A stretch of DNA of 64,000 nt from positions 54,588,035 to 54,652,034 of the forward strand of contig OW388300.1 of the NCBI GenBank assembly GCA_936450465.1, written 5' to 3'. Shown here in pieces: positions 47,107-61,057 of this stretch (the first letter of the stretch is position 1; the number at the start of each line of letters is the position of its first letter). The translations under genes and the position numbers were made by a program. This stretch comes from Gibbula magus. Taxonomy: Eukaryota; Mollusca; Gastropoda; Trochida; Trochidae. The notes under the pieces were generated by a model. It did no database searches, was not told where the DNA came from, and worked only from the letters and a program-made list of their open reading frames with translations.

Positions 47107-47753
47107 CCATGATAAATTATTACAAAAAAACCCCACATTTTTTAGATACCTAAAGGAATTCTCATGATTCTATCATTTGATTTTAATAATAGATTCAACT
47201 ATCAAACTAAAACTGCCCTTGGGATGGATAATCTAATTGATGCATCTTTGTACTCAATGAATTATTCATAAGTTGAAGGTTCATCTTGTATGTATTTTAA
47301 ACTTGTCAAATGTCAGAGGAGTTTGAATGATCATATTGTTAAGATCACTTGTTATAATAATAAGTGACTATTTAAGTCGGAGATGGTCATTTTGGTCATT
47401 TCCATTACCTCTTCTGATGTCAACTATATCTGTATAATCAGTGTTCATAATTTCTGTTTTCAGTCTTATTATTCCCTACATATTTTCAGAAACTACCCCT
47501 TGATTTATTTAAGTATGTTCTTTGTTCTACAATGACCATTTTTGGGTCTAAAAATTATTTAATTAAATTTGTAAAACAGACTCTTTCATTGATGTCACAA
47601 CCTGTAGTATACATTAATAATGATGATTATAATGATAATTTTAATATCTGATATCCTGCACAAATGCTGCTCATTTACATTACATTACATTATTACCCTG
47701 AAGGAATTGTGCTAGTATTGGTTCCGCTACTAAGCATTCCACGCATCTGTACT

Positions 47754-47847
47754 GGGCCCATATTTTCGAAGTTGTCTTAGTGCTAAGATAGTCGTAAGTC
47801 AATGTTAATGTATGGCATTTAGCGCTAAGAGAGCTTCGAAAATATGT
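47754..47847. repeat. hairpin family B, single copy
   Basis: GGGCCCATATTTTCGAAG to CTTCGAAAATATG, with the same TCTTAGTGCTAAGA core as 7153-7472. Confidence 0.85.
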
Positions 47848-47854
47848 ACTACGC

Positions 47855-48030
47855 GTGTCCAGGTATACAGCTGGGTGGACTGAGTGCAGTATGGATGAAG
47901 TGTCTTGCCCAAGAACACAATACAGTGTGAGACCCAGGTAAAAAATGTTTGATGTCTCCACCGGGATTTGAACCAGGGAGTTTGACAGAGAGGCCAGCAA
48001 GCAAACCGCTACACCACAGTGTTCCCCCCC
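47855..48030 (-). mobile_element. SINE-2, tRNA-headed
   Basis: The minus strand begins AACACTGTGGTGTAGCGGTT (A box), then CTGGTTCAAATCCCGG (B box). The body has TTCTTGGGCAAGACACTTCA, a stretch shared by many invertebrate SINEs. Confidence 0.82.
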
Positions 48031-48149
48031 CCACCCCGTACACAACACTTAAGATAACCCATGAAATTGAATGCATTGGTAAATGGCCAGATGGTTGCCA
48101 CGTTAGTTTGTGTACACTAGTTCTACAGGAGGCATTTAGAAGTTGGTGA

Positions 48150-50300
48150 GATGGAGAAACTCTTGAATAAGAATTTATTGCTTCTTCATCGGTACACTAG
48201 TTGTGAGTACAGCGTGAAATACTTGGACAATCTACTCTGACTATGTGTCCCTGTTGGCCCAGTTATGAATGGGTACCCCCTAAGGATGATCATGCCGAAT
48301 GAATTTTGTATGTCTAGTGGCTGCAAAAGTTACATATTCCGAAGGGAGTTGATGTTGGGAAAACAGTGTGTTATGAAGTGTGACATCCAGCCGTCTAGAG
48401 AAAAGTAATGCGCTAAGGGCAGTGGAGCTGAATACTCGCGCTAAACCAATATTAGTATTTATCATATCTACAGTGGTGAAATACCATGTATATCCAACCT
48501 TTTAGCCAAAAGTAAAGAGCCTTCGGGCAGTGGAGCTAACAACCTGCACTATACAAATATAAGTATGTAGTTAAGTATGTATGAAGGTCCTGGACTCCAG
48601 GGAGCTCAATACCCCGCTGCACCAAAGTCTTAACTCCTTCCATTCGAAGGACGAGATACCACATCTGAAGGGTCACAGCACTTCCATACGAGCCTATTTT
48701 TAGTTACATGTCATTTATATACGAGGGACATAACATATAACATTACATTGTCAAAAAGTGCACGCCTTACATTCAAATGACGAGGAAACACGGCGAGAAA
48801 ACAGTTATATAGATTTAGTATGAATAGACTAGATATCACGTCTCTTATATGGAAACAAGTTGGCAGCTTTTAAAAAAGCTAACCAATTCTTGGAGGTTTT
48901 TAATTCCTAGCTGTTTTTGTATATATATATAACGTTGTAAAGCTCAACAACCTTTTACTAGGGAATAGTATCTGCTGTCATGTAGTTCAATTTGTTGTAT
49001 ATGTATCATGGAAATACCTGCTGCCTAAACGTAAAGCTTTTAATATTTTGTAGCTGCATTGCCAATTTGTTGTGAAAGACCAACTGATTAACAATATTCA
49101 ATGTCAATATCATGTTTAAAAAATAACAAACAGAAACATATGGTAGCAATATATAGTTTTTTTCTACAAACTACTGTAGCCATGACGCAATCCGCAAGAA
49201 ATGGCATTTCTACACAAACTCTTCTAAGTTATTGTTGTCTTGATAAGTGTAGAAACTATTTATCTATTCATCGGCCTGCATGTTGATTATGCTAACTATT
49301 TAAGTCTTATCAAGGTATGGTATACGGAAACTAAATTCAGGAGGATTTTCCTTTTTATTATATTTATAATTATTGCATAATTCTTTCACATTTACATTCA
49401 AATATGTTATCGAGTTGAACTTTTTACTTGCTCAACATTTAACAATTTGACAAAGAATACATTGCATCACTTAAAAAAGAAAAAAACATCTTGATATTAA
49501 GTCAGGTGTTAAGATCATTGATTGAATTACTATGATATAAAAATGTCATTAGTTATTGCCCTTATTTTATGAAGCTTTCATTTATATCTTAACTTTGTTT
49601 ATAGTTTAGCAATATTCAGCAGTTATATGGATAAATATTAAGAAGTCAGGAAGCTGATAGGCATCTGTCTTTAAGCGACAGAATTAATGATGTTATTGTT
49701 TGATGTGAATTTAACTTGCAGTGGCAGCAGGTTCATGAGTTGTTCCTGCAGTGTCTCAACATTCATACTTTGTTCAAAGGCTAACTCTCTGATACAGAAC
49801 AAATCCTTTATTACAGGGAGGAATAAAGTGTATTCCTGACAGCTTGTGTCATCAGTGTTACATTTTCCATAAAGATTCTTTTAATTCCAAAAGATAGACA
49901 TATATACATTGACAGTAAGTTTTTGTAAGGTAATGTATGTAGGTTGGAAAATGTCAATTTTCTTATAAGGCATTTCAATTGATTTTTATACAAACATTTC
50001 CAGAAATAAGAAATACTATCGCTACATGTATTTCAAGAAAGTTTAATCAAAAGATCCACATTTATTTCAGAAAATCCATGCGAGAAGATACTTGTTTTAG
50101 GTGTCATATCAGTACACCAATTACTCTGTTTGTTCAAGCATGATTTATCAGTAAACCAATTACCCTGTTTGACACTGTTTTAGTGTTGCCACCAGGGCTG
50201 ACGCTAAAAATAACAAAACTTTGCTTATCAGTTGGTTCCCACACAGAAATGAAGGTGTAGACATCATCAAGTTTATAAAGTTGATACTTAAGATTTGAAA
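48150..50300. other. non-coding stretch
   Basis: A loose pair of repeats near 48400-48560 (gggcagtggagct twice). Otherwise AT-rich with no exon called. Confidence 0.35.
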
Positions 50301-50303
50301 AAG

Positions 50304-50328
50304 TTTATTATTATTATTGTTATTGTTA

Positions 50329-50364
<36 letters not shown>

Positions 50365-50382
50365 GTAGTAGTAGTAGTAGTT

Positions 50383-50418
<36 letters not shown>
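50304..50418 (+). repeat. (TTA)n/(TAG)n compound microsatellite
   Basis: TTA units with two TTG interruptions, switching to TAG units from about 50362. Confidence 0.95.
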
Positions 50419-51590
50419 TTAAAGTGTTTTCATAGCAAAATAACTTATTAGTATTATTATTACTGTGTTTTCATGGGAACATATCTATTTATTATTATGA
50501 TTATGCTTATGATTATTTCACAAACATCATACTTGTGTCATAGGTGCCAACATCTGATAAAGTGCCTATTCTCTCAATAAAAAGCATTATAAGGATGCGT
50601 GCATACAGTCGCTCCAAATGAGCATCTCACAGAGCGCCTTCCTACTGCTGCCAGCTTGTAAAAGATAAGCCTTGTACTTCGGCTAGCTTGTAGCTGAAGC
50701 GTCATATTTAGTAGGTCCAACTGTATATATAAGAGCGTCTTCTCAGATAGGCTAGCTTGTAGCTGACACCAACATGGTCTCGTGACATAGTCACGTGCTC
50801 CTCCATTGCGTCCGCTCTATCCTCATCTCTAAGCTTGGAGGTCTCATGACCTCCAAGCAAAAACTGTAATAATTCTGACGTGGTATCACATCCCTCATAC
50901 TAAGAGGCTACATCTGGTAAATATTCTCAAATGCAAGAGAAAATGTGCGCAGTGTAACGAATAGGAAGTCGCTACTCAATGATGAGAAGACATGTCTTTA
51001 TAGACTAAGTGCTAACTTAATGTTTCTTTTAGAAAGGGTCCAGGTTGAATTTGCTTTGCCTTTAGGCTTGATGCTTCTTCTATATTATAAGAAGTTCACT
51101 TTCACTAGGTTTAGAAATTAGAATCGGGTAAATGGCACCGTTATCTTGTCTCCTAGCGACTGCATTGCTTCGTTAGGATATAGAATCTTGCTTTTCTAAT
51201 GTATTCCATTTGTGATTGTCCCTCAGAGATAGTGTTGTTTGTAGAATTGAAATTATTGTAATTTTAAATTGAAAATGTTCCCATGACTTCTATTATACTC
51301 AGGCATGTGACTGGCAGTTATGAGGAATACAATTTTACCTTTGAAATAGGCTGTTCCGGTGTTATTTCTCTGTGACAATTTTGACATGTGTATTTTACAA
51401 TGAACAACTAAACTTATTCATGTGATATTTGCTGTACATGGAAGCTGGGAAATCAATTTTCATGTAGTGTACCGGTACATATATCTAGGAAATAATACAA
51501 CTGCCACTCAGACAACTGCCTACGAATCTGAACAACTTGTGTAGTAACATCGTGGCCAGGACCTATTCAGATAAAGGAAAAAGAGGATGT

Positions 51591-51751
51591 ACCGTATTTC
51601 CTCTAATAAGCACCTTGACCCCCCCCCCCCCCCCCCCCCCCCCCCGGGCGCTTATTAGAGACCCGGCCCTCATTTTTAATAGAATATTGAAGTTTACTAA
51701 GAAAGCATTAATCTAATGGTTTAAACCCGCGCTTATTAGAGGAATTACGGT
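51591..51751. mobile_element. 161-bp MITE with 27-base poly-C
   Basis: ACCGTATTTCCTCTAATAAG at the left; the inverse at the right has one mismatch. Contains C27 at 51619-51645. Confidence 0.82.
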
Positions 51752-51759
51752 TTATGTGT

Positions 51760-52370
51760 CAGCGCCAACTAGCTGATGCACAAACTAACTCAAAAATAAT
51801 AATAATATAGACCTGTGGCATCTTGATATCATTTTCTTTATGATTTAAATATGTAAAAGTCTTTGCAGAAAATTAATATAGTTAGTTGTATCATGCTGGT
51901 TAACTTTATTCAAACAATTCCTTTGAAATTCAGACATTTTAATTTCAGTTTTTCCTTTTAGTTTTCTAGATGTTTCCTCATATTAAAACTGTAATACCGG
52001 TAAGTTTTCTATTATTGTAATAAATTCATAGTTTGGAAATCTGTGTAGGAAGTTATTTGAATAATAATATCATTGGTATAATACTATTCAATTTGTATTA
52101 ACATGCCTTTGAAAATTGTTAGAATGTTTATTCATATAAACTTCCAAATGAATCAATAGCTGAAACCTTGAATATTCTATTTTGAGTTTTAATCAGGAGA
52201 CATGTGAATTCATATGCTAATCATGTCAGTTATCAAATGAATACAGAAACACATTAGAAAGAATATTTGTGAATATCCAATTCTTCATTATAAAGCATGT
52301 ATCTAACGTGGACAGATGTTGCTTGTTTGAATGAGCATTATAATATTTTAACAGATTAACCGTGTATCCA
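51760..52370. other. non-coding stretch
   Basis: AT-rich; no feature called. Confidence 0.3.
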
Positions 52371-52379
52371 GTAATGTAG

Positions 52380-52689
52380 GGGGCAGGATAGCGCAGTGGT
52401 TAGCGCGTTCGGCTTTGGATCAAGAGGTCCGGGGTTCGAATCCTGCCAGGGGCACGGCAACTTTGTCTGCAGTAGAGAACTGTTCTACACGCAGTTAAGT
52501 TTGGGTGCAATGCTACACTAAATTTCAGCGTAGTACCACCAATGGTTCGCTAGTTCCAGACGATGCCCGCAGCTTTCACCGCAATGCATAGCCACATGGC
52601 GTTGCAGGCTTTCTCCCTGCCATAATACCAGCAGCTGCGATAAAATACTCTTGAAAGCAGCGTTAAATCCCAACTCACCTCATCTCACC
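52380..52689 (+). mobile_element. SINE-1, full copy
   Basis: The tRNA-like head has TAGCGCAGTGGTTAGCGCG and GGGGTTCGAATCCTG; the body is shared with 32306-32611. Flanks AGTAATGTA and AGCAATGTA are an imperfect target duplication. Confidence 0.9.
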
Positions 52690-53102
52690 TCGAGCAATGT
52701 AAACTGAAATAACATGACCTAAAGGCGTGGTATATCTTAGAAAATATACCACTGTATGTTAGAAGTTTGTTTAATTAACATATGAAATGTGAAGATCATT
52801 TCCATTGTATTTGACACATACCATGCAATAATTTGATGGAATCCTTGTCAGCTTCAGTGAGGCATTTAAAATGAAGGTTCTATCAAAGTATCCACCATTT
52901 TATTTTTCATTTCATGAAATGAGAAAAGTGTTTTATTTTACCAATTTTAAATATTTTTGATAATAATACTTTTAAACATGGAATATCAACAAAATAAAAA
53001 ATAAGTTATAATAAAGAATTAAGTGATTAAGAATGTCTTGCTATATTCTTTCAATGCATTTAACACTTGTAGTGGCGAAGAATGGCTTCACTTCTCATTG
53101 TT

Positions 53103-53600
53103 TTAAAGGTACATCCATTGTGTTGTTGGGGGTCAAATATGCCAAACGTTATAAATGGTCTTATTTTATCGAGAAGTACCAACTGTTACCGAAAACTACC
53201 ATTTTGATGATACTCAACTTAGTATATTGACGATATGAAGGTAAAAGTGTCGATTTCTGATCGAAAACCGGACAATGCACCGCGTGTGGCGCGCGCCAAT
53301 GAGTCAAACGTAATTTTGGAATCTTATTTAAACCATACAAGATAACAAATTAGGGTTGATAATGTTCAATAGGTCATATAACTACTAAGCATATAAATAG
53401 GACGTGCAGTTTCGGTTTCTGCACATGCATAATGCCGTTACTCAATTTTAATTGGAAACTAGTAAGTATGATATATCTGGCGATTGGGGATGAATATGCA
53501 AGCTGAGTGAATTTTGTTTAATTGTAAACAGCACATATGGTGTGTTGGAACGTATTAAAGCCAAATAAAACTTTATGAACCACAATGGATGCACCTTTAA
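53103..53600 (+). mobile_element. TTAA-flanked MITE family 1, copy F (full length)
   Basis: 498 bp, TTAAAGGTACATCCATTGTG to ATGGATGCACCTTTAA. Confidence 0.93.
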
Positions 53601-54130
53601 TGTAATGAATGTGTGCTAGTCTTCGTTTAATATTGTCTAAATGTCAAATATGAAGTCATAAAAATATTACCCGAAGTAATATGTTTCACCACAAAAAGAT
53701 CCTGATAAGCCTCTCACTGAAGTCGTTAACTTTGAACTGTTCTTGACGAAAATCTGAAATAATTATAACATCAGTAAACATCCATAGACGTTTGACAATT
53801 TGACGCAAATCATGAACTAAAATGACTGGAAATTGTGGTTAGTTAACTAGCGAACTACCAATAAACTGATAGCTTCAACTGGCAACTTGAAATATTACAT
53901 CTTTCATACGAAAGGAGAAATGTCTTAATGGTAGAGTTCTCTGTAATTAGTTTTATGCATGACAGAAGCCATTAATATCAGCGTATGGAGCACAATTGAA
54001 GGCTGTAGAAACAATTACAGCTTTCCTTCGATGTGTTCCCAGTGCAGTATTATGACTATGATTGGTGCAGCTCTGTAAGCTTTACTTACATTACGAACTG
54101 CCACGATAAAGTTTAAAAGATATGATCTGG

Positions 54131-54365
54131 CATTTCTGTACGTTTTGCATTTGTCGAAGCATTTCTGTACATTTTGCATTTGTCCAAGTATTTCTGTACA
54201 TTTTGCATTTGTCCAAGCATTTCTGTACATTTTGCATTAGGTCAGGCATTTCTGTACATTTTGCATTTGTCCAAGTATTTCTGTACATTTTGCATTTGTC
54301 CAAGTATTTCTGTACATTTTGCATTTGTCCAAGCATTTCTGTACATTTTGCATTAGGCCAGGCAA
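54131..54365 (+). repeat. 29-bp tandem repeat, 8 units
   Basis: Unit ATTTCTGTACATTTTGCATT plus a 9-base variable end (tgtccaagc, aggtcaggc). Exact 29-base spacing. Open frames across it (up to 110 codons) are artefacts of the period. Confidence 0.95.
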
Positions 54366-55587
54366 AATAGATTACTAGGTTTACTGTATTTGGGGCAGAA
54401 TGTCTAAAATGGTAAGAGCTCACCTGGCTGTAGTATAAATGAAAAGTGTGTCAGGTATGCAAAACAGATCCAGAATTGAATAGGGAAATAATCAGAATTT
54501 TAAACTTATTTTTAGTTTCAAATCTAGCAACCTATTTAATTGAATTTGAGAGGTAATATTTGTTAAAATTTCCTATGCGAGATGTATTCGAAGTGACATT
54601 TGAATAAACAAAAGTGGTCAAAATCATGGTTGGAGGATAAGTAAAGAGATAATTATTTTTTCAACTTTACATATTTACTGAAAAAAATCTTGGTTTGCTT
54701 AAAATTCCCTTCAAAGAATTGGAATGTTTTTATTTGTCATTTAATATGTTTTTTATGTTTTTTTCCAATACATTTTAATGGCCTATAAGAAATAATTTTT
54801 ATATTTCTTGGATAAAAGTTGACATCTCCTTATGAGGAAGAGATTTATCAATTGGCATGCATGTCATCTTATCATGCTGAGTTTTATCGTAAAAACTTGC
54901 TTTATATAAAAAGATCATGACAAAACTAAACTGAAATGATTTTGTTAGATCTTAAAGTCAAGACATTAAAGAAATAAGTTTTTGTGAATTGTAAATATAT
55001 CAAAACTATATATGCTTTTAAACTTGATAGATTATGTTTTATTCAACAACTTTCAACAACAGCAAAGACATATAGATCTTTTATTGAGGACCTGAAGATG
55101 AACTTTATAATGTCAGTGTTACATTTTCTCTAATTCTCTGCTATTAATTTCTAGTATAATTCATGAAACTCCTCATTTTTGCTTTTGTTCTCAAATGACA
55201 TGATGTAAACATTGTTTGTACTGGTAGAGAGTATTATATCACCGAGCGTTACGAGCGTTACGAGAGTTAGGAGCGGGCAGGGAGCTGATCTCTCTGCTGT
55301 ATGTTTCACTTTATGACCAGATAAATCTGTATTTGACATTATCAAAACTGCAGCACAAAAGCACAGTAACATTTATTGCTCGTCTCCGTAGACAGTTGAT
55401 GTGAATTATGTCATTTATAGAATATGGACAAAGGATATTATGTATATAAATCGGACATTTCCATATTTTCAGCTGAAACAGACCTCATCCGTCAGCAAAT
55501 GAAATTACCATGTGTTTTGAAATGTACCTGCGTTCTGTCTGCATTGTTGTAGAAGCCTTGTATTTCAGTTGTTTGGAGTTTGTGACC

Positions 55588-55612
55588 TTAAAGGTGCTGT
55601 AGCACATTTTCT
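55588..55612 (+). repeat. MITE family 2, terminal fragment
   Basis: TTAAAGGTGCTGTAGCACAT matches the end of the 59787 element with two or three changes. Confidence 0.6.
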
Positions 55613-56169
55613 AATGGAACTAAAGATAAAGAGATCACACAAAGTTAAAATGAAATGTTACCAATTGCGAGACAATCCTCCTCTATCAATAAATAGAGTT
55701 CTCAAACTCTCAGACAATGACAGATTGTTTTCTCTTACAATGACAGAATGTCCTCTCTGTTACCCAGTTGTAATACCTGTCCTGTAACTTACAATGTTTT
55801 TCTATGATTAATTCATTATCTTAAGTTTTAAAGTTTGCACAGCCTTGCGTTGTGATCATGATAGAATGCAACATGAATATTCTTCAGTTTTGATATAAGT
55901 TAGAGCTGGAATGATGTGTTTTATTAAAGTTCTGTGCATGGTTTATTTTGTGTCTTTACATACTTGAAACTCTGAAATAGAAATTTAAGTAATTGACCTA
56001 ATGATACATTGATAGTATTTTCATTGAAATTAATTTTTTTTAAGAAAAAAAAGTTAAATTTTAATTAATCGGATCCCAGCTGCACGGAAGAGAAGTCACC
56101 GTAGTGATAATGAAGCTAATTGATTCATTGATTCCAGAATTACTTGTGATGTAAATGAAACTGATATGA

Positions 56170-56275
56170 TGTAGCTATTTTAATTATAAGCAATTACTGA
56201 CTGCGCCAATAGTGAAATATCAACTTGACCCCTGACACTCGATGAAATAAAAACCTGGACTTGAGTGGGGTTGGA
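56170..56275. repeat. foldback repeat family A, diverged copy
   Basis: CTGACTGCGCCAATAGTGAAA and ACACTCGATGAAATAAA match family A blocks in order. Confidence 0.5.
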
Positions 56276-57240
56276 CAAACCCTAGTGGTTTTTCATTACA
56301 TGGTTTTGTTAAAAAAATTGAATTAGAAATACTTTCATGTAACACAGTAACTCTCTATTGTTTACATAGTGGAAAGTTGTTCCGGTTACTGGCAGTGACC
56401 ATAGATTATGTTACAAGAATGTTTTATATGTACCTGCAGCTTGATAGACCGTTTATTTTTCTAATAAATCCCAGTATTTCATGGCTGATTTATAAAATCA
56501 AGAATGACACTGCTCAATTAACACAAATGATAAATTTGTGTATTTGATAAATCGTCCGTTTCAACTGTTGTTGATCTTGACCTATTCTGTTTCATCTCGG
56601 CAAGTTATAAATCAATCACCACAGGTCCCTTGTTTACCTGCATTGTTTGTGTGTAGCCATGGCGATGCTGTCTCCTGAGAATACCTGAAGACTGTATATT
56701 GATTAGTCAGCAGGTAATATGGGTGGTGTGCTATGTGCCTTGATTGGACTGTATCCTTGTCGATAATTCCCCACTCGGTATGACGCACAGCGTTATGACA
56801 GCCTGATGATGTATACTAATTAAGGGCGGCATATCGTTACGCTTATACTAGTTTTACAGGAGTCATGGCAGCCATTGACCATTGTTGTACATGATATTGT
56901 TTGATGTGCCATACCCAATAACTTATAGTTGATGTATTTGCATGAGTTCTCTGGTAGACGGACAAGGCGAATGTTCCTCTGACAGCAGGATTTGATATTT
57001 TATTTCTAAAAAGTTCTAGCTATATCAAAACGTTATAGTTTATATGAATATGATATATCAACGGTTGTGTCGGTCGCCTTAGAAACCATTGTTCTACATT
57101 GTATCCGATACTGAATACTGAATAATCTCAAGGAGTTTTGATTGTTCATTGTAGTTAAAATTTGACAACGGTCCCCAGTAAAGTGGAAAGTTGCAGGTTT
57201 CTGATCACATTTAATACCACACAATTTTCTAGGATGTTGC

Positions 57241-57300
57241 TCACTGCTAATGGCTGCAATACTGCCGAAGCGGCGTTAAACAATAACTCACTCACTCACT
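57241..57300 (+). repeat. SINE 3'-end fragment
   Basis: Ends gcggcgttaaacaataactc followed by actc repeats, a mollusc-type SINE tail. Confidence 0.5.
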
Positions 57301-57859
57301 CCAGGATGTTAGTGCACACTAAGTTTTAAAACAGGAAACTTAGTGATATGTTACTGAATGCACAAACGAGGAGACCATGACTGTCTTTATAGAGTCCAGG
57401 GACTCGCTACCCCATGTTATTATGAGTCACAGCAGATAAAAGGCGAGTCCCTCAATGGGTAAACAAATACTAGATAAAAACCCTTTGAGTCCAGGGGGCT
57501 CACAGTTTTAATTTTTATGAGTCCTTTCCAAAATTTATGAGTATTTGATGCAGGACTTGCATGTGACTTTATCACTGAAGATAAGAATTGTTGATTTCCT
57601 GCTTGTGCAGTGAATGCTCATTGTCACCTTTTAACGCATCAACAGTTGAATTCTACACTGCGTGACCAATTTGCAGGAGTCGCAACTCGTAGAGCATGGG
57701 AATAGTCTGTGGTAAAAATGTTCTGTAAACACTCTGGGTCCGCCACTGATGTATTTTTGAGGATGCAGTATTTGGGCATGTTTCATTGACAGATTTTAGT
57801 GGATAATGTTTAATAGATCATAATAACGGCTGTGCATGTAAAAGACAAATATTTTATCA

Positions 57860-58080
57860 GGGGTTGAAATTAACCTTTTCAATGCAGTAGCCACTCAGAC
57901 TAGTGCATTTCTAAAAGTACTAGTCCAGACTGATTCCATCTAGCCAAATACATCTCCATGATCATTTCAACTCAAATTCTAACTAGTCCTTTGGACTACC
58001 AGTTTTTACACTCTACTAGCCCAGCTTATTTTTCACTAGCCATGGGCTACCGGACTGGTGCTAATTTCGAACCCTGTTGA
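57860..58080 (+). repeat. dispersed repeat family D, CTAGT-rich copy
   Basis: CACTCAGACTAGTGCATTTCT matches 63946-63966. Several actagtcc and cactagcc motifs. Confidence 0.5.
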
Positions 58081-59250
58081 GGTACACTCTGAATGAAGGG
58101 TATTGTCTTGAGTCGCATTCAAATTTTATGATACACACTTATATGAATGATGTAACTGTAATGAGTTCGTGGATGAATTTCTTGATGTTGTCAAATGAAG
58201 GTTCTGGTTGCTTGACAAAGGAAAAGCTGGGTGAATTAATTGTAATAGAAAGGTGTAAAGAATTCAAATCTAAATGTGTTCATGTGGCTATGGCAGCCAT
58301 AGAACTTTGTGGTGTTACTAAAATATTGTGGTGTTAATAAGAAGTTGTAAGCGATGCTCGACATGTAGATTGGTTGAAGATGGTGGGTCTTCTTCAAGTT
58401 GTGAACAGCTTCTAGTAAATAATCTCATCAGCTCTTCTGTTCTGTCCAAATGATGATATATTTCAAATTACATTCTGTCCACTACTAACACTGATGATAA
58501 ATGACTATAGACAAACATTTTAGTTATTTAACCTTACGTATGGCCCCACGATGTAGGTCATTGTTACAAACTGAGCTGTCTTACCATGAGTTAGCAGTTT
58601 GAGACACAGCAGTGGTCTAATTCTTAGTCATGTTTGTATGGAGACACTGATTGAAGACACATGTTTTGTATTTGTTTATAGAGCTTTCTTTGACCAACTA
58701 ACATCAAAAAGACGTTCAAATAATATAAGTCAAATATAAATCAAACAAGTCATCACAGTATGAGGCCATGATGCTGTCAGAGAATCTGCTGATTTCGACA
58801 TGGACGTGGCATGAACATTTCCCAGTGTGCGCAATCATTGTTGTTACTAGAAGGGGTCCTGAGAAAATTTGCCCATCCTTCTGGCTAAGTGTCCCTCAAA
58901 ATGTGGAGAAGTAAGATACCTTATCAATGCAAAAGGCCCTCTCTGTTGGGAATTGGCCATCATGACCCCCTCAGCTGATACTTAGGAACAACACTGAACA
59001 ATTATATAAGCTTGAGTGTCAAAAAAATAATAAGTATCATAGGTAATAATATAAGTTATCTTTATTATCAAAATCAACAATTTGAAGAAAATACTAAAAA
59101 AATACAATTTAAAGATGTTTTTAAGTAAATCCTGAGCAATAACCACTCAAACAACATGACGCAATGACTGGTATAGGGAAAGTAGAATATGTCTTATCTC
59201 AGGAGGTTGCCCAACAAGTTTTACCTGATGGACATCTGTATGCTGAGGAC
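58077..59250. other. non-coding or unassigned stretch
   Basis: Contains an 86-codon plus frame (58077-58337) with no recognisable domain. Otherwise AT-rich. Confidence 0.3.
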
Positions 59251-59256
59251 AAGGTG

Positions 59257-59300
59257 ATGGGAGGAGGAGGGGTTGGGGGGGGGGGATTGGGGAGGGGGGA
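59257..59300 (+). repeat. G-rich, quadruplex-prone tract
   Basis: GGGAGGAGGAGGGGTT followed by a run of 12 G and further GGGG/GGGGGG runs. Confidence 0.75.
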
Positions 59301-59786
59301 CTTACTGGTGGTGTGTAGATAGGACATTCACCGGCAAGTGCATGACAGCTGCAGATTTTGTTGTGGTGTCAAGAGAGACAAGAGCTGTTGGAGTTTTCGA
59401 GACACATGCCTCTGATGTTACAGCACTGACTTTAGTGACTGACTGAATAATGAAAGCATGTGAACTTTCTTACCATAACAGTCATGTTTGAATATTGTAA
59501 TTAATATGTGTAATATATACTCTACAGTATAATAATCATATACTCTATACCCGGGTATATACTTTATGATATATCGATACACTACATATATTTTTACCAA
59601 TTTTTATTTTGGAGGACACCGTAATAACTTGTAGTATTGGTGCAAGTGGAGCAGACCACGACAAACGCAGTAGGTGTGTACCAAGGTGTTCAGTCAACCG
59701 TAGCACCGAGTCCATCACGTCAAGTGGAGTCTTTACACTCACACTTAGTCACTGGGGTTTATCACTACAGTAGTCAGTGCCCCTAC

Positions 59787-60149
59787 TTAAAGGCGCTGTA
59801 GCACGTTTTTTTGCTGAAATAAGTCGATGAAATGTATTTGAAAAATAATGTCAACAATAGTAAAACACCCTTCTCTCTTCGGAAAATCACGTTGCAAATG
59901 AGTGTACATGGTTCCGTAAAGCCATTGGAATTTTTTTTGTCATTCGAATATAATAAAATGTGTTCACAATAAAATGGCCGCCATGCAATTTTGGCTTTAT
60001 ACGCAACACCGTTATTACCACTACGGATCATTGGCTTGTGTAATAAGATGTTTTACCCTCTAAAGTAAATATAAATGACATAAACAATCATTATAAATGA
60101 GAAATTTGAAAAAATAAAATTTGCAAAAAACGTGCTACAGCGCCTTTAA
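59787..60149. mobile_element. TTAA-flanked MITE family 2
   Basis: TTAAAGGCGCTGTAGCACGT at the left, exact inverse ACGTGCTACAGCGCCTTTAA at the right. 363 bp, no transposase frame. Confidence 0.92.
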
Positions 60150-61057
60150 CGGGAAAGATCTATAGGATGTATCCACCTTTTTTTTGCCATTGCGTGGTAA
60201 TAAAAACAGTCTATTTATACTAATTTTAAAACTTTTAAAATGATAAAACACATACATTGATAGAATAACAACAAAAGTAACACTTTACTTGTCATTAAAC
60301 TTAACAATAATGTCAGTGCTGTAATGGAATCGTTGATTGTCTGGTCAATGATAGAAAATGCTTTTTGGAAGGATATCTCCAAATTTATTATGGTAGTTTG
60401 TATTATCCTTCTTATCCTTTGTTACACTTGTTGATGCAAATTAGTTTGGACTGTTTCAATAGTTGACCATGTGCATTCCTCTAAAAGTAATATTTGAGTA
60501 AGTTTACTAAGGGTAATGATGTGGTGTTTCTGTTCACTTGGCAACAAGGATTGTATTGTGGCCTGTAAATATTTGTTGGCACTGGCCAAAGTGAAGTAAG
60601 TAAAATTTTATTTGTCGAGCCCTGTGTGAATTCCTCCTCTCTCAGATGTGTTCAAGAGCTTAGTAGTGGAGGAATTGTGTCAGACGAGGAAGCTTGTTGT
60701 TTGTGGGTTACGTGATACTGTTGGTACAGGAAAACAGTTTTTTGAATTGTTATTCTATATCTAAGTTGGACAATGATATCTTTCGTGTCACAATGGAACT
60801 TCCTGGTCTAAGTATCGACTCACTGCATATTGACAATCTGATATATATCTATATAGGTTTCCTTGAATATATGTTTGCGTAATTTTGAAACGATACTCTA
60901 TGTTAATCATTTCCCTGTCTGTTGCCAAAGGAGAAAAATATATCTTTCCAGGAATAATTCTGTTAAAATGAATTGATTCCTGACATAGGTTTAATAGAAT
61001 AATATGTTTGTAAATATCGATATCTTTGTATGTGGACCCTGTCCCCAAATATCAGAT

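Noticed and set aside
52380..52452. tRNA gene at the GGGGTTCGAATCC box
   Set aside because: It has A and B boxes but continues into a repeated body shared with two other loci, so it is a SINE head.
54015..54423. Frames reading KCTEMLGQMQNVQK on minus and CTFCICPSISVHFA on plus
   Set aside because: They are produced by the 29-bp tandem repeat, not a protein.
55476..55562. Second exon for the 45143 gene
   Set aside because: The acceptor (ttttcag) and phase fit, but no good donor precedes the stop and no family match supports it.
58077..58337. 86-codon plus frame (MRYTLNEGYCLESHSNF and onward)
   Set aside because: No recognisable family and no splice or promoter support. It could be chance or an old transposon piece.
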